The position numbers and the translations under genes were made by a program. 64,000 nt of DNA from JAQBDA01 sp041301185 (GTDB lineage Bacteria; Chloroflexota; Anaerolineae; Anaerolineales; UBA4823), in assembly GCA_041301185.1 (NCBI GenBank), contig JBFYSV010000182.1, forward strand, positions 1 to 64,000, written 5' to 3'. A model generated the notes under the pieces. That model worked only from the letters and a program-made list of their open reading frames with translations, was not told where the DNA came from and did not search any database. Below, piece by piece: positions 1 through 8,516 of the stretch. Position 1 is the stretch's first letter. Each line of letters starts with the position of its first letter.

Positions 1-54
1 GCATGGTTGTTATATCTCACCACTGTATTTGATCTTGATTGCAGGGGCGTGAGC

Positions 55-732
55 ATGGACGTCTGGTACAGTTTTGCCAAATCGATGGTTCGCGGGTATT
101 TAACCCTGTTTGTTGATAAAATCCATGTCAGTGGGGGTTCGCTGCTGCCTGTAGGTCCAAAGATCATCATTGCCAATCATACGAATGTCTCCGATGCATT
201 TGTGTTGCCGTTCCTGACCAAAGAAAAAATTCATTTTTTGATCCAGGCAGAGACGTTTACCCTACCGGTGATTGGGCGTTTGCTCACTCTGGCGGACCAG
301 ATACCGGTCTATCTGGGTCAAGGACGGGATGCCCTGGAGGCTGCCAGGCAGAAGCTGAGCCTGGGAAATTCCGTGGCAATATTCCCGGAGGGACGCTTGA
401 ACGACGGCAGGAGCTTTCACCGCGCTGGGGCAGGGGCGGCGCTCCTGGCACTGGAAAGCGGCGTGCCGATCGTCCCGGTTGGTTTCTTTGTGCCAGAGAA
501 GTACGCTCGCCCGATCAAGGGCCATTTTCACCAGCGAGATACACTCGGTCGCTGGCAGTTCGGTGGACAGTGCTTTGTCCGTATTGGAGATCCCTGGCAA
601 TTGACTACCTCGATCCAAGAGAAAATCAATTACCGGGAGCTGCGCAAGACGACCGAGAAAATGATGAACCGCGTCACTGAGTTGGTCTCGCTTGCTCAGG
701 ATGAAGCCCGGCGGCTCGGGGTACTGCCATAG
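55..732 (+). CDS. 1-acyl-sn-glycerol-3-phosphate acyltransferase (PlsC family)
   Basis: Predicted lysophosphatidate acyltransferase of phospholipid synthesis, acting at the inner face of the membrane. The 225-residue product carries the two hallmark motifs of the family: HX4D at H42-D47 (NHTNVSD), which is the catalytic pair, and FPEGR at residues 110-114, which binds the glycerol-phosphate. Length fits the family. I chose the ATG at 55; the open frame runs back to a TTG at 7, but the extra residues show nothing conserved. It converges on the hydrolase gene that ends at 762. The exact acyl acceptor cannot be read from sequence. Confidence 0.88.
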   Translation: MDVWYSFAKSMVRGYLTLFVDKIHVSGGSLLPVGPKIIIANHTNVSDAFVLPFLTKEKIHFLIQAETFTLPVIGRLLTLADQIPVYLGQGRDALEAARQKLSLGNSVAIFPEGRLNDGRSFHRAGAGAALLALESGVPIVPVGFFVPEKYARPIKGHFHQRDTLGRWQFGGQCFVRIGDPWQLTTSIQEKINYRELRKTTEKMMNRVTELVSLAQDEARRLGVLP

Positions 733-761
733 CCAGGCGTTAAAGGATACCCAATCCAGGC

Positions 762-1598
762 TTACAGGCTGAAGCGCTGTCCGCAGCCGAGAACGTGATA
801 AGCCTGACCAAGCTGTTGGGCGGTTTGAATAAACTCCTCTGGGGTAGCGCTGTTAAATTGGAACATCTGGTAGTGGCAAGGGATAACCAGCCGCACCTCG
901 CTATCAAAAGCCAGCTGAGCCGCTTCGGCTCCAGATAGATTGCCTGCCACCCCTCGGCGGGGGTCGCGACCGTTGATCGGCAGCATTGCCAGGTCAATCT
1001 GCCATTGGCGTAGCTGGTTGTCCATCCCTGCATAGCGCACCGTGTCCCCGCTATGGTAGAGTGTCCAGGGTCCCGCTTTGACAACCAGTCCTATATATTT
1101 AGGGTTTCCCAATTCGTCTGCTTCCAGCACCTCGTGGGCGGATGGCATGGCGTGAAAAGTGAAAGGACCGGTTTGTACAGGCTGCTGCGGGGTAATTGCG
1201 GTCAGCCGATGGGGAGGTACCTGTAAGCGCTGGGCGGCAAATTCGAGGTTGGCCTGCGAAACCATCACCACCAAGCCCGGATTGGCATTCAATAATGGGG
1301 TGATCGTCTCCCCGTCCAGGTGATCGGTGTGGTTGTGACTGGAAGTGACCACATCTATAAAATTTAGCCGCTCGGGGGCGATCACGCGTTCGGTCATTCG
1401 TATATGGGGCTTATCGGTGTTGGCGTATTTTTTGGTCAGCGAATCCGACAGGTAAGGATCCATCAGGAGATGGTAGCCCAGCCATTGCACCAGGAAACCG
1501 CTCTGCCCCAGCCACCATACGTGGAGATGGTCTTGATCGTTTTTAGCCTGGGCAATATCACCCAGGAATTCATCGTTTATAAGCACGGGTGGAATCAT
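762..1598 (-). CDS. Metallo-beta-lactamase-fold hydrolase (UlaG/UPF0173-like)
   Basis: A 278-residue metallo-beta-lactamase-fold protein with the metal site HXHXDH at H88-H93 (HNHTDH) and a GDT motif late in the chain (HSGDTVRY). The build resembles the UlaG/UPF0173 branch (lactonases or phosphodiesterases, substrate usually unknown). Its ATG lies inside the end of the upstream MoaD/ThiS-like gene (29-bp overlap, different frame), so the two are very probably translated from one mRNA. Substrate unknown. Confidence 0.8.
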   Translation of the reverse strand: MIPPVLINDEFLGDIAQAKNDQDHLHVWWLGQSGFLVQWLGYHLLMDPYLSDSLTKKYANTDKPHIRMTERVIAPERLNFIDVVTSSHNHTDHLDGETITPLLNANPGLVVMVSQANLEFAAQRLQVPPHRLTAITPQQPVQTGPFTFHAMPSAHEVLEADELGNPKYIGLVVKAGPWTLYHSGDTVRYAGMDNQLRQWQIDLAMLPINGRDPRRGVAGNLSGAEAAQLAFDSEVRLVIPCHYQMFQFNSATPEEFIQTAQQLGQAYHVLGCGQRFSL

Positions 1599-1878
1599 GG
1601 TTTTTCCTCGGGGGGTAGTTTTTTATCGAGTTGTCATTGCCGCCAGAGATTGCCGGCATTAGATTTACCTGGTCGCCAGTGTGAAGAGTTCGATTCAGTT
1701 CCGCCACTCGCCCGTTAATCACCAGAAGCAGGTGTTCTGGTTCCAGGTCAATCGCCAGGTATTCGAGCAAATCTGCCAGGGAGCTGCCGGAGGGAATTTC
1801 CACCTCCAGGCGGCTGACCAGCCCATCGGGTGTCTGGCGTTGCAGAATAGTGTGCAGGTGGACGGTAACGGTTATCAT
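1570..1878 (-). CDS. MoaD/ThiS-like sulfur-carrier protein with a C-terminal tail after GG
   Basis: A small beta-grasp protein of about 102 residues. The core (MITVTVHLHTILQ... ending LMPAISGG) matches MoaD/ThiS sulfur carriers, whose terminal Gly-Gly is adenylated and thiocarboxylated. Here the GG is not terminal: 22 further residues, rich in Asn, Lys and Arg, follow it and overlap the start of the hydrolase gene. To work as a sulfur carrier it would need cleavage after GG, as seen for some carriers processed by JAMM peptidases; otherwise it may have lost that role. An ATG at 1911 could add 11 residues. No molybdopterin gene is adjacent. Confidence 0.7.
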   Translation of the reverse strand: MITVTVHLHTILQRQTPDGLVSRLEVEIPSGSSLADLLEYLAIDLEPEHLLLVINGRVAELNRTLHTGDQVNLMPAISGGNDNSIKNYPPRKNHDSTRAYKR

Positions 1879-1953
1879 CTTGCTGTCAAGGATGGCAGCG
1901 AAACGCGCCATGAACCTGTTTCTGAGATGGTTGTGCCTTTGCTCGATAACAGT

Positions 1954-1981
1954 TTGATTGAATCGCTGCGGACAGTATTAT
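1954..1981 (+). promoter_or_regulatory. Probable sigma-70-type promoter of the HAD hydrolase gene
   Basis: TTGATT at 1954-1959 and TATTAT at 1976-1981, spaced 16 bp, lie just upstream of the ATG at 1998. An overlapping ATTATA (1977-1982) reads as TATAAT on the other strand and could serve the divergent MoaD-like gene, but I found no matching -35 there. Confidence 0.4.
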
Positions 1982-1997
1982 ACTTAATCCCTGTGCT

Positions 1998-2663
1998 ATG
2001 AACCAGAAGCTTAACCTTAGCGCCATAATCTTCGATATGGATGGGCTGATGTTCGATAGCGAGAGGATCGCCCAAATCACCTGGCAGCAAGCTGCCGGTG
2101 AGTCCGGGTTTGATTTCCCGGCAGAGATCTACATGGGCATTGTCGGGCTGTCGTATCCAGATGTTGATCGTTACACCCGGCAGGTGTTTGGGGAGGATTT
2201 TCCTCTTGAGACAGTCTATGCGCGCAAACAAGCACTGATGGAAAACTATATCACCACGCAGGGCATTCCCATCAAGCCTGGCTTGTGGGAGCTCTTGCGG
2301 GCAGTTGAAGCCGCCGACCTGCGCCGGGCGCTTGCCAGCTCGTCTGCCAGGAGAATCGTCCTGCGCAATCTGCGCGCCGCCGGGTTAGACTCCGCTTGGT
2401 TTCATGCCATTCTCAGCGGGGATGAAATCCGCCACAACAAGCCTGCCCCAGACATCTTCTTGTTGGCTTCGCAGCGATTGCACGCACCGCCTGAAAGGTG
2501 CCTGGTGCTGGAAGATTCGAACGCCGGCATCCAGGCTGCCTGTGCTGCCGGTATGCTGTCCATTATGATCCCGGACATGCTGCCGGCAACACTCCATACA
2601 AAGCAGTGCGCCTATCGGATACTGCCAGATCTGCACGCCGCCAGGGAACTGCTCTTTTCATAG
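1998..2663 (+). CDS. HAD-superfamily phosphatase (beta-phosphoglucomutase-like)
   Basis: A 221-residue haloacid-dehalogenase-fold hydrolase. Motif I is DMDG (D13 nucleophile, D15 acid/base), motif II is the Ser in LASSSARR, and motif III/IV are the Lys of HNKPAPD and the acidic pair in VLEDSNAG. The cap and the ending resemble beta-phosphoglucomutase/phosphoglycolate-phosphatase relatives, so it probably acts on a small sugar phosphate or similar. It ends one base before the next gene's ATG, which suggests co-transcription with the permease. Confidence 0.85.
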   Translation: MNQKLNLSAIIFDMDGLMFDSERIAQITWQQAAGESGFDFPAEIYMGIVGLSYPDVDRYTRQVFGEDFPLETVYARKQALMENYITTQGIPIKPGLWELLRAVEAADLRRALASSSARRIVLRNLRAAGLDSAWFHAILSGDEIRHNKPAPDIFLLASQRLHAPPERCLVLEDSNAGIQAACAAGMLSIMIPDMLPATLHTKQCAYRILPDLHAARELLFS

Positions 2664-2664
2664 A

Positions 2665-3408
2665 ATGGCGCCTAATCTCATCCTCTACTACACCACCATG
2701 GCGCTCGCCGCGTTCCTGACGGGCGTTTCTAAAGGAGGCCTGGGGGGCATGATGGGGGCGCTGATTACGCCGATGGTGGCACTGGTGATACCGGTAGACC
2801 AGGCGATCGGGCTGTTGCTCCCGGTAATCATACTTGGAGACGTGTTCGCCCTGGGGGCCCACTGGCGGCGTTGGAATGGGCGCCTGGTTGGCCTGCTGAT
2901 TCCCGGAGGGCTAATCGGTATTACCTTGGGTACGTTTGTGTTAACAAACATTTCAGCATTGTTGCTCCAGCGCATTCTGGGCGTATTGGTCTTTTTGTTT
3001 GTGGGCTACCGGCTGGCTGAGAACAAGGTTCTCAAAACGCTAAGCTACCAGACACAAAACTGGCATGGCTGGGTCGCGGGAGGGTTGGCAGGTTTCACCT
3101 CAACGCTGGCACATGCCGGTGGACCGCTCATCGCCATTTATTTGCTGATACAAAATATCCCCCCACCGGTATTTATTGCCACTTCATTATTATTCTTTGC
3201 GGTGACGAATTTGATCAAGGTGCCCTTTTATTACCAGGCAGGTCTGATCGATATGGCTGTCCTGGCCCAGGTGGTTTGGCTGGCTCCACTTGTCCCGCTC
3301 GGGGTCTGGGTAGGAAAGCGACTAGCGATGCGGGTAGATCGAACCGTCTACGAGCGGATCATCCTGGTGTTGCTGGTGATCTCAGGTGTCCTGCTTCTGA
3401 CTCGCTAA
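2665..3408 (+). CDS. TauE/SafE-family membrane permease
   Basis: A 247-residue integral membrane protein with about eight hydrophobic segments and the repeated Gly-rich motifs of TauE/SafE proteins, including KGGLGGMMG near the N-terminus and AGGPLIAIYLL after the midpoint. Family members export or import sulfite, sulfoacetate and other organosulfur anions. It starts immediately after the HAD gene and converges on the large regulator gene. Substrate is not determinable here. Confidence 0.85.
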   Translation: MAPNLILYYTTMALAAFLTGVSKGGLGGMMGALITPMVALVIPVDQAIGLLLPVIILGDVFALGAHWRRWNGRLVGLLIPGGLIGITLGTFVLTNISALLLQRILGVLVFLFVGYRLAENKVLKTLSYQTQNWHGWVAGGLAGFTSTLAHAGGPLIAIYLLIQNIPPPVFIATSLLFFAVTNLIKVPFYYQAGLIDMAVLAQVVWLAPLVPLGVWVGKRLAMRVDRTVYERIILVLLVISGVLLLTR

Positions 3409-3430
3409 GCGTGCCCCAACAGGCTTGAGC

Positions 3431-6400
3431 TTACCACTCGGTCAGCTTCCAAATCTCGGGGTGAGAGCGGTCGGCAAGCTCGCTGGCGGGTGCAGCCACC
3501 TCATCCATTCCTGCTCGATTGACTTCGGCAAAAATGATCACCGCTTGCTTGAGATGAGCCATGGAATGCTCTTCCAATCCGGCGGTATGGTACAGGTCTG
3601 CCAGGTTGTTGTGCAGGGCGGCTTCTCTATGGCGGTCGCCGAGAGCAGCACACAGGGTCAACGCCTGGCTGGCAAACTCAATGGCACGCTCCAGATCGCC
3701 CATGTCTGCATAGGAGAGAGAGAGATTGTTCAGGGCAGCGATCTGGCCGACCGGCTGGTCGATCTTTTTGGCTAGATCCAGGCTTTTAGCCAGGTGGATG
3801 ATCGCTGCGGACAGGTCCTCCCGGGCGCGTGACAGGATTCCCAGGATATTATGGGTCAGCGCCAGCGAGGCGATATCCACCGCCTCTTCAGCCAGCGCCA
3901 ACGCTTGGCAGGCCATTTGCCAGGCGTTTTCCATCTCGCCCCGCCGGTAGACGGTACGACTCCAATCCGCATACAGCCGAGCCAATCCACCCGGGTCGTT
4001 TCCATCGCGTAGCATCTCGGCGCTGGCCTGGAAGTAGCCTTCAGCCCGTTCCCAGTCTCCCAGCCGGTGGTAGACATCACCCAGTTTATGCCCCAGGCGG
4101 GCCTGGGCAGCTGGATCAGTGCCTTGCTGGGCCAGAGCCGCTTCCAGGCTGTTAATCGCGGAGTCGTAGTTGCCCATCAGGATGTGCGTATCCCCAATTG
4201 CTTCGTTGATTTGAGCGATATGCGGGTGCCCTAAGGCCAGGGCGGTCTGAAAATGCGCCAGCGCTTCAGCATTGGCATATAAAGAGCGCGCTTGCTCGCC
4301 GGCAATTTGATAGAATTCGGCGGCCGGGCGAGCCTGGCCTGCCTGCTTGTAGTGATAGGCAATCTGCCCCGCAAAACCGGGCTGGTCGTGGCGCCCGCGG
4401 ATCCGCCCCACCAGTGATTCGGCAATGCGGAGATGCAACAACCGTCTGCGAGCCAGGCTGGTTTCACCATAGACCAGATGGCGCAGCTTCTCATGGCTGA
4501 AATCGTAGCTAAGCAGTCGCAGGTTCTCCGGGCCGGTTTTTTCCTGGCCGGGTAGCGCTTCACGGATCAGTCCATGGCCCATCAGGATTTCCAGGGTAGA
4601 GATCGTCTCCTCGTCGGTTCGACCGCTGGCCTCGCGCAGTGTATCGTAGTCGAATGATCGCCCGATGGCGGCTGCAGTCTGTAATAGCTGCACCCCGGTC
4701 TCGCTGATTTGCTCCAGGCGAGAATGGAGCAGATCGCGCACGCCGTGCGGCAGGGGCCAGGAGGCTGGTGCAGAATTATCTCCTGACTCCGGTAAGGAAG
4801 CCAGGTACTCGTAGATAAAAAATGGCAAGCCCTCCGTCTCTTGATAGAGCTGTTCGGTAATTGTGGGCGTGACCCGCGGTACCTGGCTTGTTAATATGCC
4901 AACCAGCGCTCGAACGGATTCGGGCGTCAGCCGTGCCAGGTTGATCAGCTCGCCATAATCGTTGCGCTGGGCCTCTGCCAGCAGCCGGCGCAGGCGATGC
5001 CCGCTTCCCAGGTCTTCACCTCGCCAGGTGACCAGGATCAGTAACGGATGGCCGCGCAGGCGCCTGACAAAGTAGGTCAGTAAATCCAACGAGGCATCAT
5101 CTGCCCAATGGACGTCATCTAAAAAGACAACGCCAGGGGTATCCCCCTCGCACAAAGCCCGGATCACCAGGCTCAGGTTCTCAAAAAAACGGGCCTGGGC
5201 GCCGGGGTCTTCAGCGGGTGGTATAGCTGGCAGGTTCGTTTGAAGTTGGTGGATGGCAGGCAAAAGGCGGGCTGCCTCGCTCAGGGATGAGGCGGATATG
5301 CTGTGGTGCCAATTGGCATAGACAGTCTGGCTGATGGCGTTGCTCAATCCTTCGATAAACGGCGCGTAAGCAAGATTGGTTTCGCCTGGATAGCAGCGCG
5401 CCTGGATAATGCTTGCCCCTGTGGGCCGGATCGAGGCCAGAAATTCCTCAGCCAGTCGAGACTTGCCAATCCCTGCCTCTCCCTCCAGGACGATAAATTG
5501 CCCGTCTCTCTCGATCTCTGCATATGCCTGGTGCAGCGCTTTCCATTCGGTTTCCCGGCTGGTGAGCGGCAAGAGCAGGGCGTGGGGCTTCCTGGGAAGT
5601 GCCTGTGTGGCAATCGCAGCTGCGTAGAATCCGGTCCCCGTTTGCAGGTGTTGATACCCGGCAGCAGCAGGTGACCTTGCTGGTATATCCAGGCTGGAGG
5701 CAGCTCGCCGTGGGCCGGTTTGTTCTTTGATTTCCCTGAAAAGACGGCTGGTCTCCGCCAGCGGCGCAACACCCAGCTCTTTGTCCAGGATGCGCACGCA
5801 TTCCTGATACTGGCGCAGGGCAGCGTTGCGCTGCCCGGATAGCGCATACAGCTGCATCAGCTGGCGGTGAGCCGGTTCGTGCAAGGCGTCCAGTGAAAGC
5901 CAGCGCTGGGCGTAATCGATGGCGGTCTCGAAATTGCCCTGGTCTGCATAGCCCTGGACCAGACGTTCCAGGACGCTACCCAGCTCGCGGCGGAAGGTTT
6001 CACTCTGGAAGAACTGCCAGTCATCGAACTCTGCGCTATCCCGCAGGCTGAAGCCAGCCATAAAAGTACCCCGGTGAAGACACGCTGCCTGGCTCAGCCA
6101 GGGCAGGCATTTCGGGCAAGCCTGGCTGGCAGGGTGGGGATGGGATTCGCACTCCGCCAGGCAGCGATAGAATTCCCAGGCGTCCACCTGCAGGCCGGTT
6201 GAGTCGGGCAGGTAGAGCAGCTCTTGCCTGCTTTCCAGGAGTGGTTTGCCTAGAGAACGGTGCAGGGCGGAAATGGTCCTGCGCAGGGCGGCGCGAGCGT
6301 TGGTCTGGCTGTAGTCGGGCCATAACAGCGCTGCCAGGGTATCCCGGCTGTGTGGCTGGCGGGTAATCGCCAGGTAAGCCAGCAGGGCGATCGCCTTGCG

Positions 6401-6475
6401 GGTATCGACATGAACCGGTGTGCCCTCCAACTCAAGCAGGGGCGCGCCGAGCAAGCTCAGAGTAAGTTTCTGCAT
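3431..6475 (-). CDS. SARP/BTAD transcriptional regulator with AAA ATPase and TPR repeats
   Basis: A 1014-residue AfsR-like regulator. Residues 1-97 form an OmpR-type winged helix (LLGAPLLELEG... LLWPDYS... ALRRTISALHRSL), residues 98-250 the bacterial transcriptional activation domain, with a Cys pair (CPKCLPWL) often seen in this type. Next comes an STAND-like ATPase with Walker A GEAGIGKS at 332-339 and a Walker B (VVFLDDVHWAD), then a long C-terminal run of TPRs (for example GQIAALNNLSLSYADMGDLE). ATP-switched regulators of this type bind direct repeats near -35 positions. Its promoter region is shared with the divergent cytochrome c gene, where such repeats exist, so it is my first candidate for their ligand. 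Signal unknown. Confidence 0.88.
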   Translation of the reverse strand: MQKLTLSLLGAPLLELEGTPVHVDTRKAIALLAYLAITRQPHSRDTLAALLWPDYSQTNARAALRRTISALHRSLGKPLLESRQELLYLPDSTGLQVDAWEFYRCLAECESHPHPASQACPKCLPWLSQAACLHRGTFMAGFSLRDSAEFDDWQFFQSETFRRELGSVLERLVQGYADQGNFETAIDYAQRWLSLDALHEPAHRQLMQLYALSGQRNAALRQYQECVRILDKELGVAPLAETSRLFREIKEQTGPRRAASSLDIPARSPAAAGYQHLQTGTGFYAAAIATQALPRKPHALLLPLTSRETEWKALHQAYAEIERDGQFIVLEGEAGIGKSRLAEEFLASIRPTGASIIQARCYPGETNLAYAPFIEGLSNAISQTVYANWHHSISASSLSEAARLLPAIHQLQTNLPAIPPAEDPGAQARFFENLSLVIRALCEGDTPGVVFLDDVHWADDASLDLLTYFVRRLRGHPLLILVTWRGEDLGSGHRLRRLLAEAQRNDYGELINLARLTPESVRALVGILTSQVPRVTPTITEQLYQETEGLPFFIYEYLASLPESGDNSAPASWPLPHGVRDLLHSRLEQISETGVQLLQTAAAIGRSFDYDTLREASGRTDEETISTLEILMGHGLIREALPGQEKTGPENLRLLSYDFSHEKLRHLVYGETSLARRRLLHLRIAESLVGRIRGRHDQPGFAGQIAYHYKQAGQARPAAEFYQIAGEQARSLYANAEALAHFQTALALGHPHIAQINEAIGDTHILMGNYDSAINSLEAALAQQGTDPAAQARLGHKLGDVYHRLGDWERAEGYFQASAEMLRDGNDPGGLARLYADWSRTVYRRGEMENAWQMACQALALAEEAVDIASLALTHNILGILSRAREDLSAAIIHLAKSLDLAKKIDQPVGQIAALNNLSLSYADMGDLERAIEFASQALTLCAALGDRHREAALHNNLADLYHTAGLEEHSMAHLKQAVIIFAEVNRAGMDEVAAPASELADRSHPEIWKLTEW

Positions 6476-6512
6476 ATGCCACTCAAGCTAACCATTGATG
6501 ATCCCCGGTTTT

Positions 6513-6540
6513 TTTATGCGGATTGAAATCAGACAGTCAA
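6513..6540 (-). promoter_or_regulatory. Possible promoter of the SARP-type regulator gene
   Basis: On the minus strand TTGACT (6540-6535) is followed after 16 bp by CATAAA (6518-6513), upstream of the ATG at 6475. The -10 match is weak. The direct repeats at 6579-6597 lie about 40 bp further upstream, so autoregulation is possible. Confidence 0.35.
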
Positions 6541-6578
6541 TAGCCCCATTTTACTCGAAAATAGTTACTAAATTTTGC

Positions 6579-6623
6579 CGTAACGTCTGCCGTAACGTTT
6601 TAGTTACGCTGGTTGGGTATAAT
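6579..6623 (+). promoter_or_regulatory. Direct-repeat promoter of the cytochrome c gene (site 1 of 3)
   Basis: CGTAACG occurs at 6579 and again at 6591 (12-bp period), and a perfect TATAAT -10 box lies at 6618-6623, exactly 27 bp from the start of the second repeat. No -35 hexamer is recognisable at the expected place (6595-6600), so the repeats probably bind an activator that substitutes for it. An inverted GTTACG follows at 6603-6608. The same architecture occurs at 17361 and 22019. Confidence 0.75.
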
Positions 6624-6711
6624 ATGATAAAACAGGCTGAATTACACCATATTGCTGCTTGCCCTGCGTGTGATTCTCTTGAGAATGATTGACGCAGGAG
6701 GAAATGCAAAG

Positions 6712-7617
6712 ATGAAAAATGCACTTAAATGGATTGGGATCGTCCTTGGCGGATTGGTGGGTCTGCTCGTCCTGGTAGCGATAGGCTTGGTGATTTACGG
6801 GCAGGTTTCTTTTAAGCGGACCTATGCCAACCGTCCGCTCTACCCGATCACCGCCGACACAAGCCCGGAAGGTATTACCCGGGGCAAATACCTGATGGAA
6901 AACGTGATGATCTGCTACGAGGCCTGCCATTCCGAGTTTGGCAAGCCGTGGGTCGGAGGTTATGAAAAGGTTCAGGACGGCCCGATCTCGGCGGTGTTTG
7001 CTGTGCCCAATATCACCCAGGATATGGAAACCGGACTGGGAGGCTGGAGCGATGCCGAGATAGCCCGCGCCATCCGAGAAGGAATCGATAAGGATGGGGT
7101 CTCGCTGATGATTATGCCTTCGTCGAGCTACCATGCGCTGAGTGACGCGGATGTAGCCGCGGTGGTGGGCTATCTGCGCGGATTAGAGCCGGTGCGCAAC
7201 GAGGTTCCACCCTTGCAGGTGAACACGGTTGGGAAAGTGTTTAATGCCCTGGGCATGTTCGGCCCCAGCCCGGTGGGCGAGCCCTACTCTGCCCCCCAGG
7301 TGGCTCCCCCGCCCGGTACGGTCGAGTATGGCGCTTACCTGGTATCGTTGGGCGATTGCCGCGGCTGCCACGGGCCGGACCTGGCAGGTGGGCCGACGCC
7401 CTTCGCCATGGAAGGACCCTTACCGGCTAACCTGACCCCGGCTGGCGAGCTGCCAACCTGGACGGAGGCGGATTTCATCACTGCGGTACGCACCGGCGAG
7501 GTGCCCAGCGGGACTTTCCTGACGGATGGCATGCCGCATTACAACATGACCGATGAAGACCTGGCGGCAATTTTCAAGTACCTGCAGACCCTGCCGCCGG
7601 TTGTGCCGGAAGGATAA
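6712..7617 (+). CDS. Membrane-anchored dihaem cytochrome c
   Basis: A 301-residue protein with an N-terminal membrane anchor (about residues 5-28) and two cytochrome c domains facing outwards. The second domain has a regular haem motif, C216-R-G-C219-H220. In the first domain the motif is C68-Y-E-A-C72-H73, that is CX3CH, one residue longer than normal; I checked the codons from 6913 to 6930. Domain ends carry candidate distal Met ligands (DGMPHYNMTDEDL). An AGGAGG ribosome site lies 10 bp before the ATG at 6712, ruling out the earlier TTG at 6652. It is driven by the direct-repeat promoter at 6579-6623. Redox partner unknown. Confidence 0.85.
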   Translation: MKNALKWIGIVLGGLVGLLVLVAIGLVIYGQVSFKRTYANRPLYPITADTSPEGITRGKYLMENVMICYEACHSEFGKPWVGGYEKVQDGPISAVFAVPNITQDMETGLGGWSDAEIARAIREGIDKDGVSLMIMPSSSYHALSDADVAAVVGYLRGLEPVRNEVPPLQVNTVGKVFNALGMFGPSPVGEPYSAPQVAPPPGTVEYGAYLVSLGDCRGCHGPDLAGGPTPFAMEGPLPANLTPAGELPTWTEADFITAVRTGEVPSGTFLTDGMPHYNMTDEDLAAIFKYLQTLPPVVPEG

Positions 7618-7622
7618 TTCGT

Positions 7623-7652
7623 GTAGAGACGCAGCAGATGCTGCGTCTCTAC
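7623..7652. repeat. Perfect 14-bp palindrome with 2-nt loop
   Basis: GTAGAGACGCAGCA (7623-7636), GA, then its exact reverse complement (7639-7652), 5 bp after the cytochrome c stop. Palindromes with the GTAGAGACG core are, as I recall, dispersed in many Chloroflexota and cyanobacterial genomes. It can fold as a hairpin and may end the cytochrome transcript, although no T-run follows. Confidence 0.8.
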
Positions 7653-7722
7653 GGGCGAAAAGAAACGATCAGACAGCTTACTCCGCTATCCGGTCAGCAT
7701 CAGGGGAGACCGGATAACCATC

Positions 7723-7786
7723 GAGGTCTCACGCCCGGTGCTTAACAATCCATGAACAAAATGATTGCACCGGACGTGAGGGCCTC
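7723..7786. repeat. Imperfect inverted repeat, 19-20-bp arms
   Basis: The left arm 7723-7741 (GAGGTCTCACGCCCGGTGC) and right arm 7767-7786 (starts GCACCGGACGTGAGG) are complementary with a single-base bulge and one mismatch, separated by 25 bp. It lies in the spacer between the cytochrome and the receptor locus. No gene is visible here; function unknown. Confidence 0.55.
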
Positions 7787-7873
7787 ATAACTATAAATTG
7801 GCAGCTTTGGCAAGCTATATCTGTAGATCTGACGGATGATGTAAACCGATGCCATACATTTCAGCTAACAAGG

Positions 7874-7974
7874 TGTCATTCTAAGAGAGCGAAGTTACCG
7901 AAGAATCCCTGGAGCGCCTCGAAAAAGCAGTAGCCACAGGGACTCTTCGCTGCCTTTTGCAGCTCAGACTGACA
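7874..7974. repeat. Decayed dispersed palindromic repeat
   Basis: The outer left end starts TGTCATTCT and contains GAGCGAAG; the outer right end contains CTTCGCT and closes with GACTGACA. Inner parts GAAGAATCCCT and AGGGACTCTTCG are also complementary. This resembles a much-copied element with TGTCATTCTGAG-type ends found in Chloroflexota, here degenerate. The rest of the 7618-8008 spacer shows nothing else I can name. Confidence 0.5.
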
Positions 7975-8008
7975 TTAAGTTGGAAATCAAGTCAGGAGAT
8001 CACAAAAT

Positions 8009-8485
8009 ATGATGACCGATACGAAAGGAACGATCAACAAGGAAATTAGCGCCAGCGATGCAGCCATTGACGGGCTGCTGAGCGGTGTGCTGGCGGGGTT
8101 GGCGATGATAGCTTACGTAGCATTAAGCGCCTGGATTGGTGGAGCCGACCCGGTGGCTACCCTGGCTCTGTTTGCCCCTGAACCCACGACTGGTCCGCTG
8201 GTGGGGCTACTGGCGCACCTGGCGGTGTCCGGTATCTACGGGGTGGTGTTTGGAGCGCTATATGCCGGGCTGCTGCGCCGCCCGAATTACAACCCGCCTG
8301 CCTGGCTGCACGCCCTGGTGGGCGGTCTGTATGGCTTGCTGCTCCTGCTGGCAGCCTGGACGCTCTTACTGCCAGCCACCGGCTCACGGCTCCAGCAGAT
8401 CCCCTTGCTCCACCTGGCGGTGGGCCACGTGGTGTACGGCGCTTTGCTGGGCTGGCTGGTTTATCGCCGGGTGCAGCGGGCATGA
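8009..8485 (+). CDS. Small four-TM membrane protein, function unknown
   Basis: A 158-residue protein with about four hydrophobic segments (LSGVLAGLAMIAYVALSAW, LVGLLAHLAVSGIYGVVFGAL, LHALVGGLYGLLLLLAAW, LAVGHVVYGALLGWLVY) and Gly/Ala-rich helices. I do not recognise the family with certainty. A CAGGAG site precedes the double ATG at 8009/8012. It is the first gene of the plus-strand signalling locus and sits 31 bp before the first receptor gene, so it is likely in the same transcript. Confidence 0.65.
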   Translation: MMTDTKGTINKEISASDAAIDGLLSGVLAGLAMIAYVALSAWIGGADPVATLALFAPEPTTGPLVGLLAHLAVSGIYGVVFGALYAGLLRRPNYNPPAWLHALVGGLYGLLLLLAAWTLLLPATGSRLQQIPLLHLAVGHVVYGALLGWLVYRRVQRA

Positions 8486-8516
8486 GATTGAACACAAGCG
8501 AGATATTGATTGGATC

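Noticed and set aside
7723..7786. Fragment of a group II intron or transposon end
   Set aside because: The inverted repeat looked suggestive, but there is no intron domain V, no reverse transcriptase or transposase and no target duplication.
8136..8516. N-terminal extension of receptor A1 reading through the previous gene
   Set aside because: The first 127 codons of the long frame overlap the membrane-protein gene at 8009-8485 and give a Trp/Cys/Arg-rich translation without homologous look; the ATG at 8517 fits the paralogue start.
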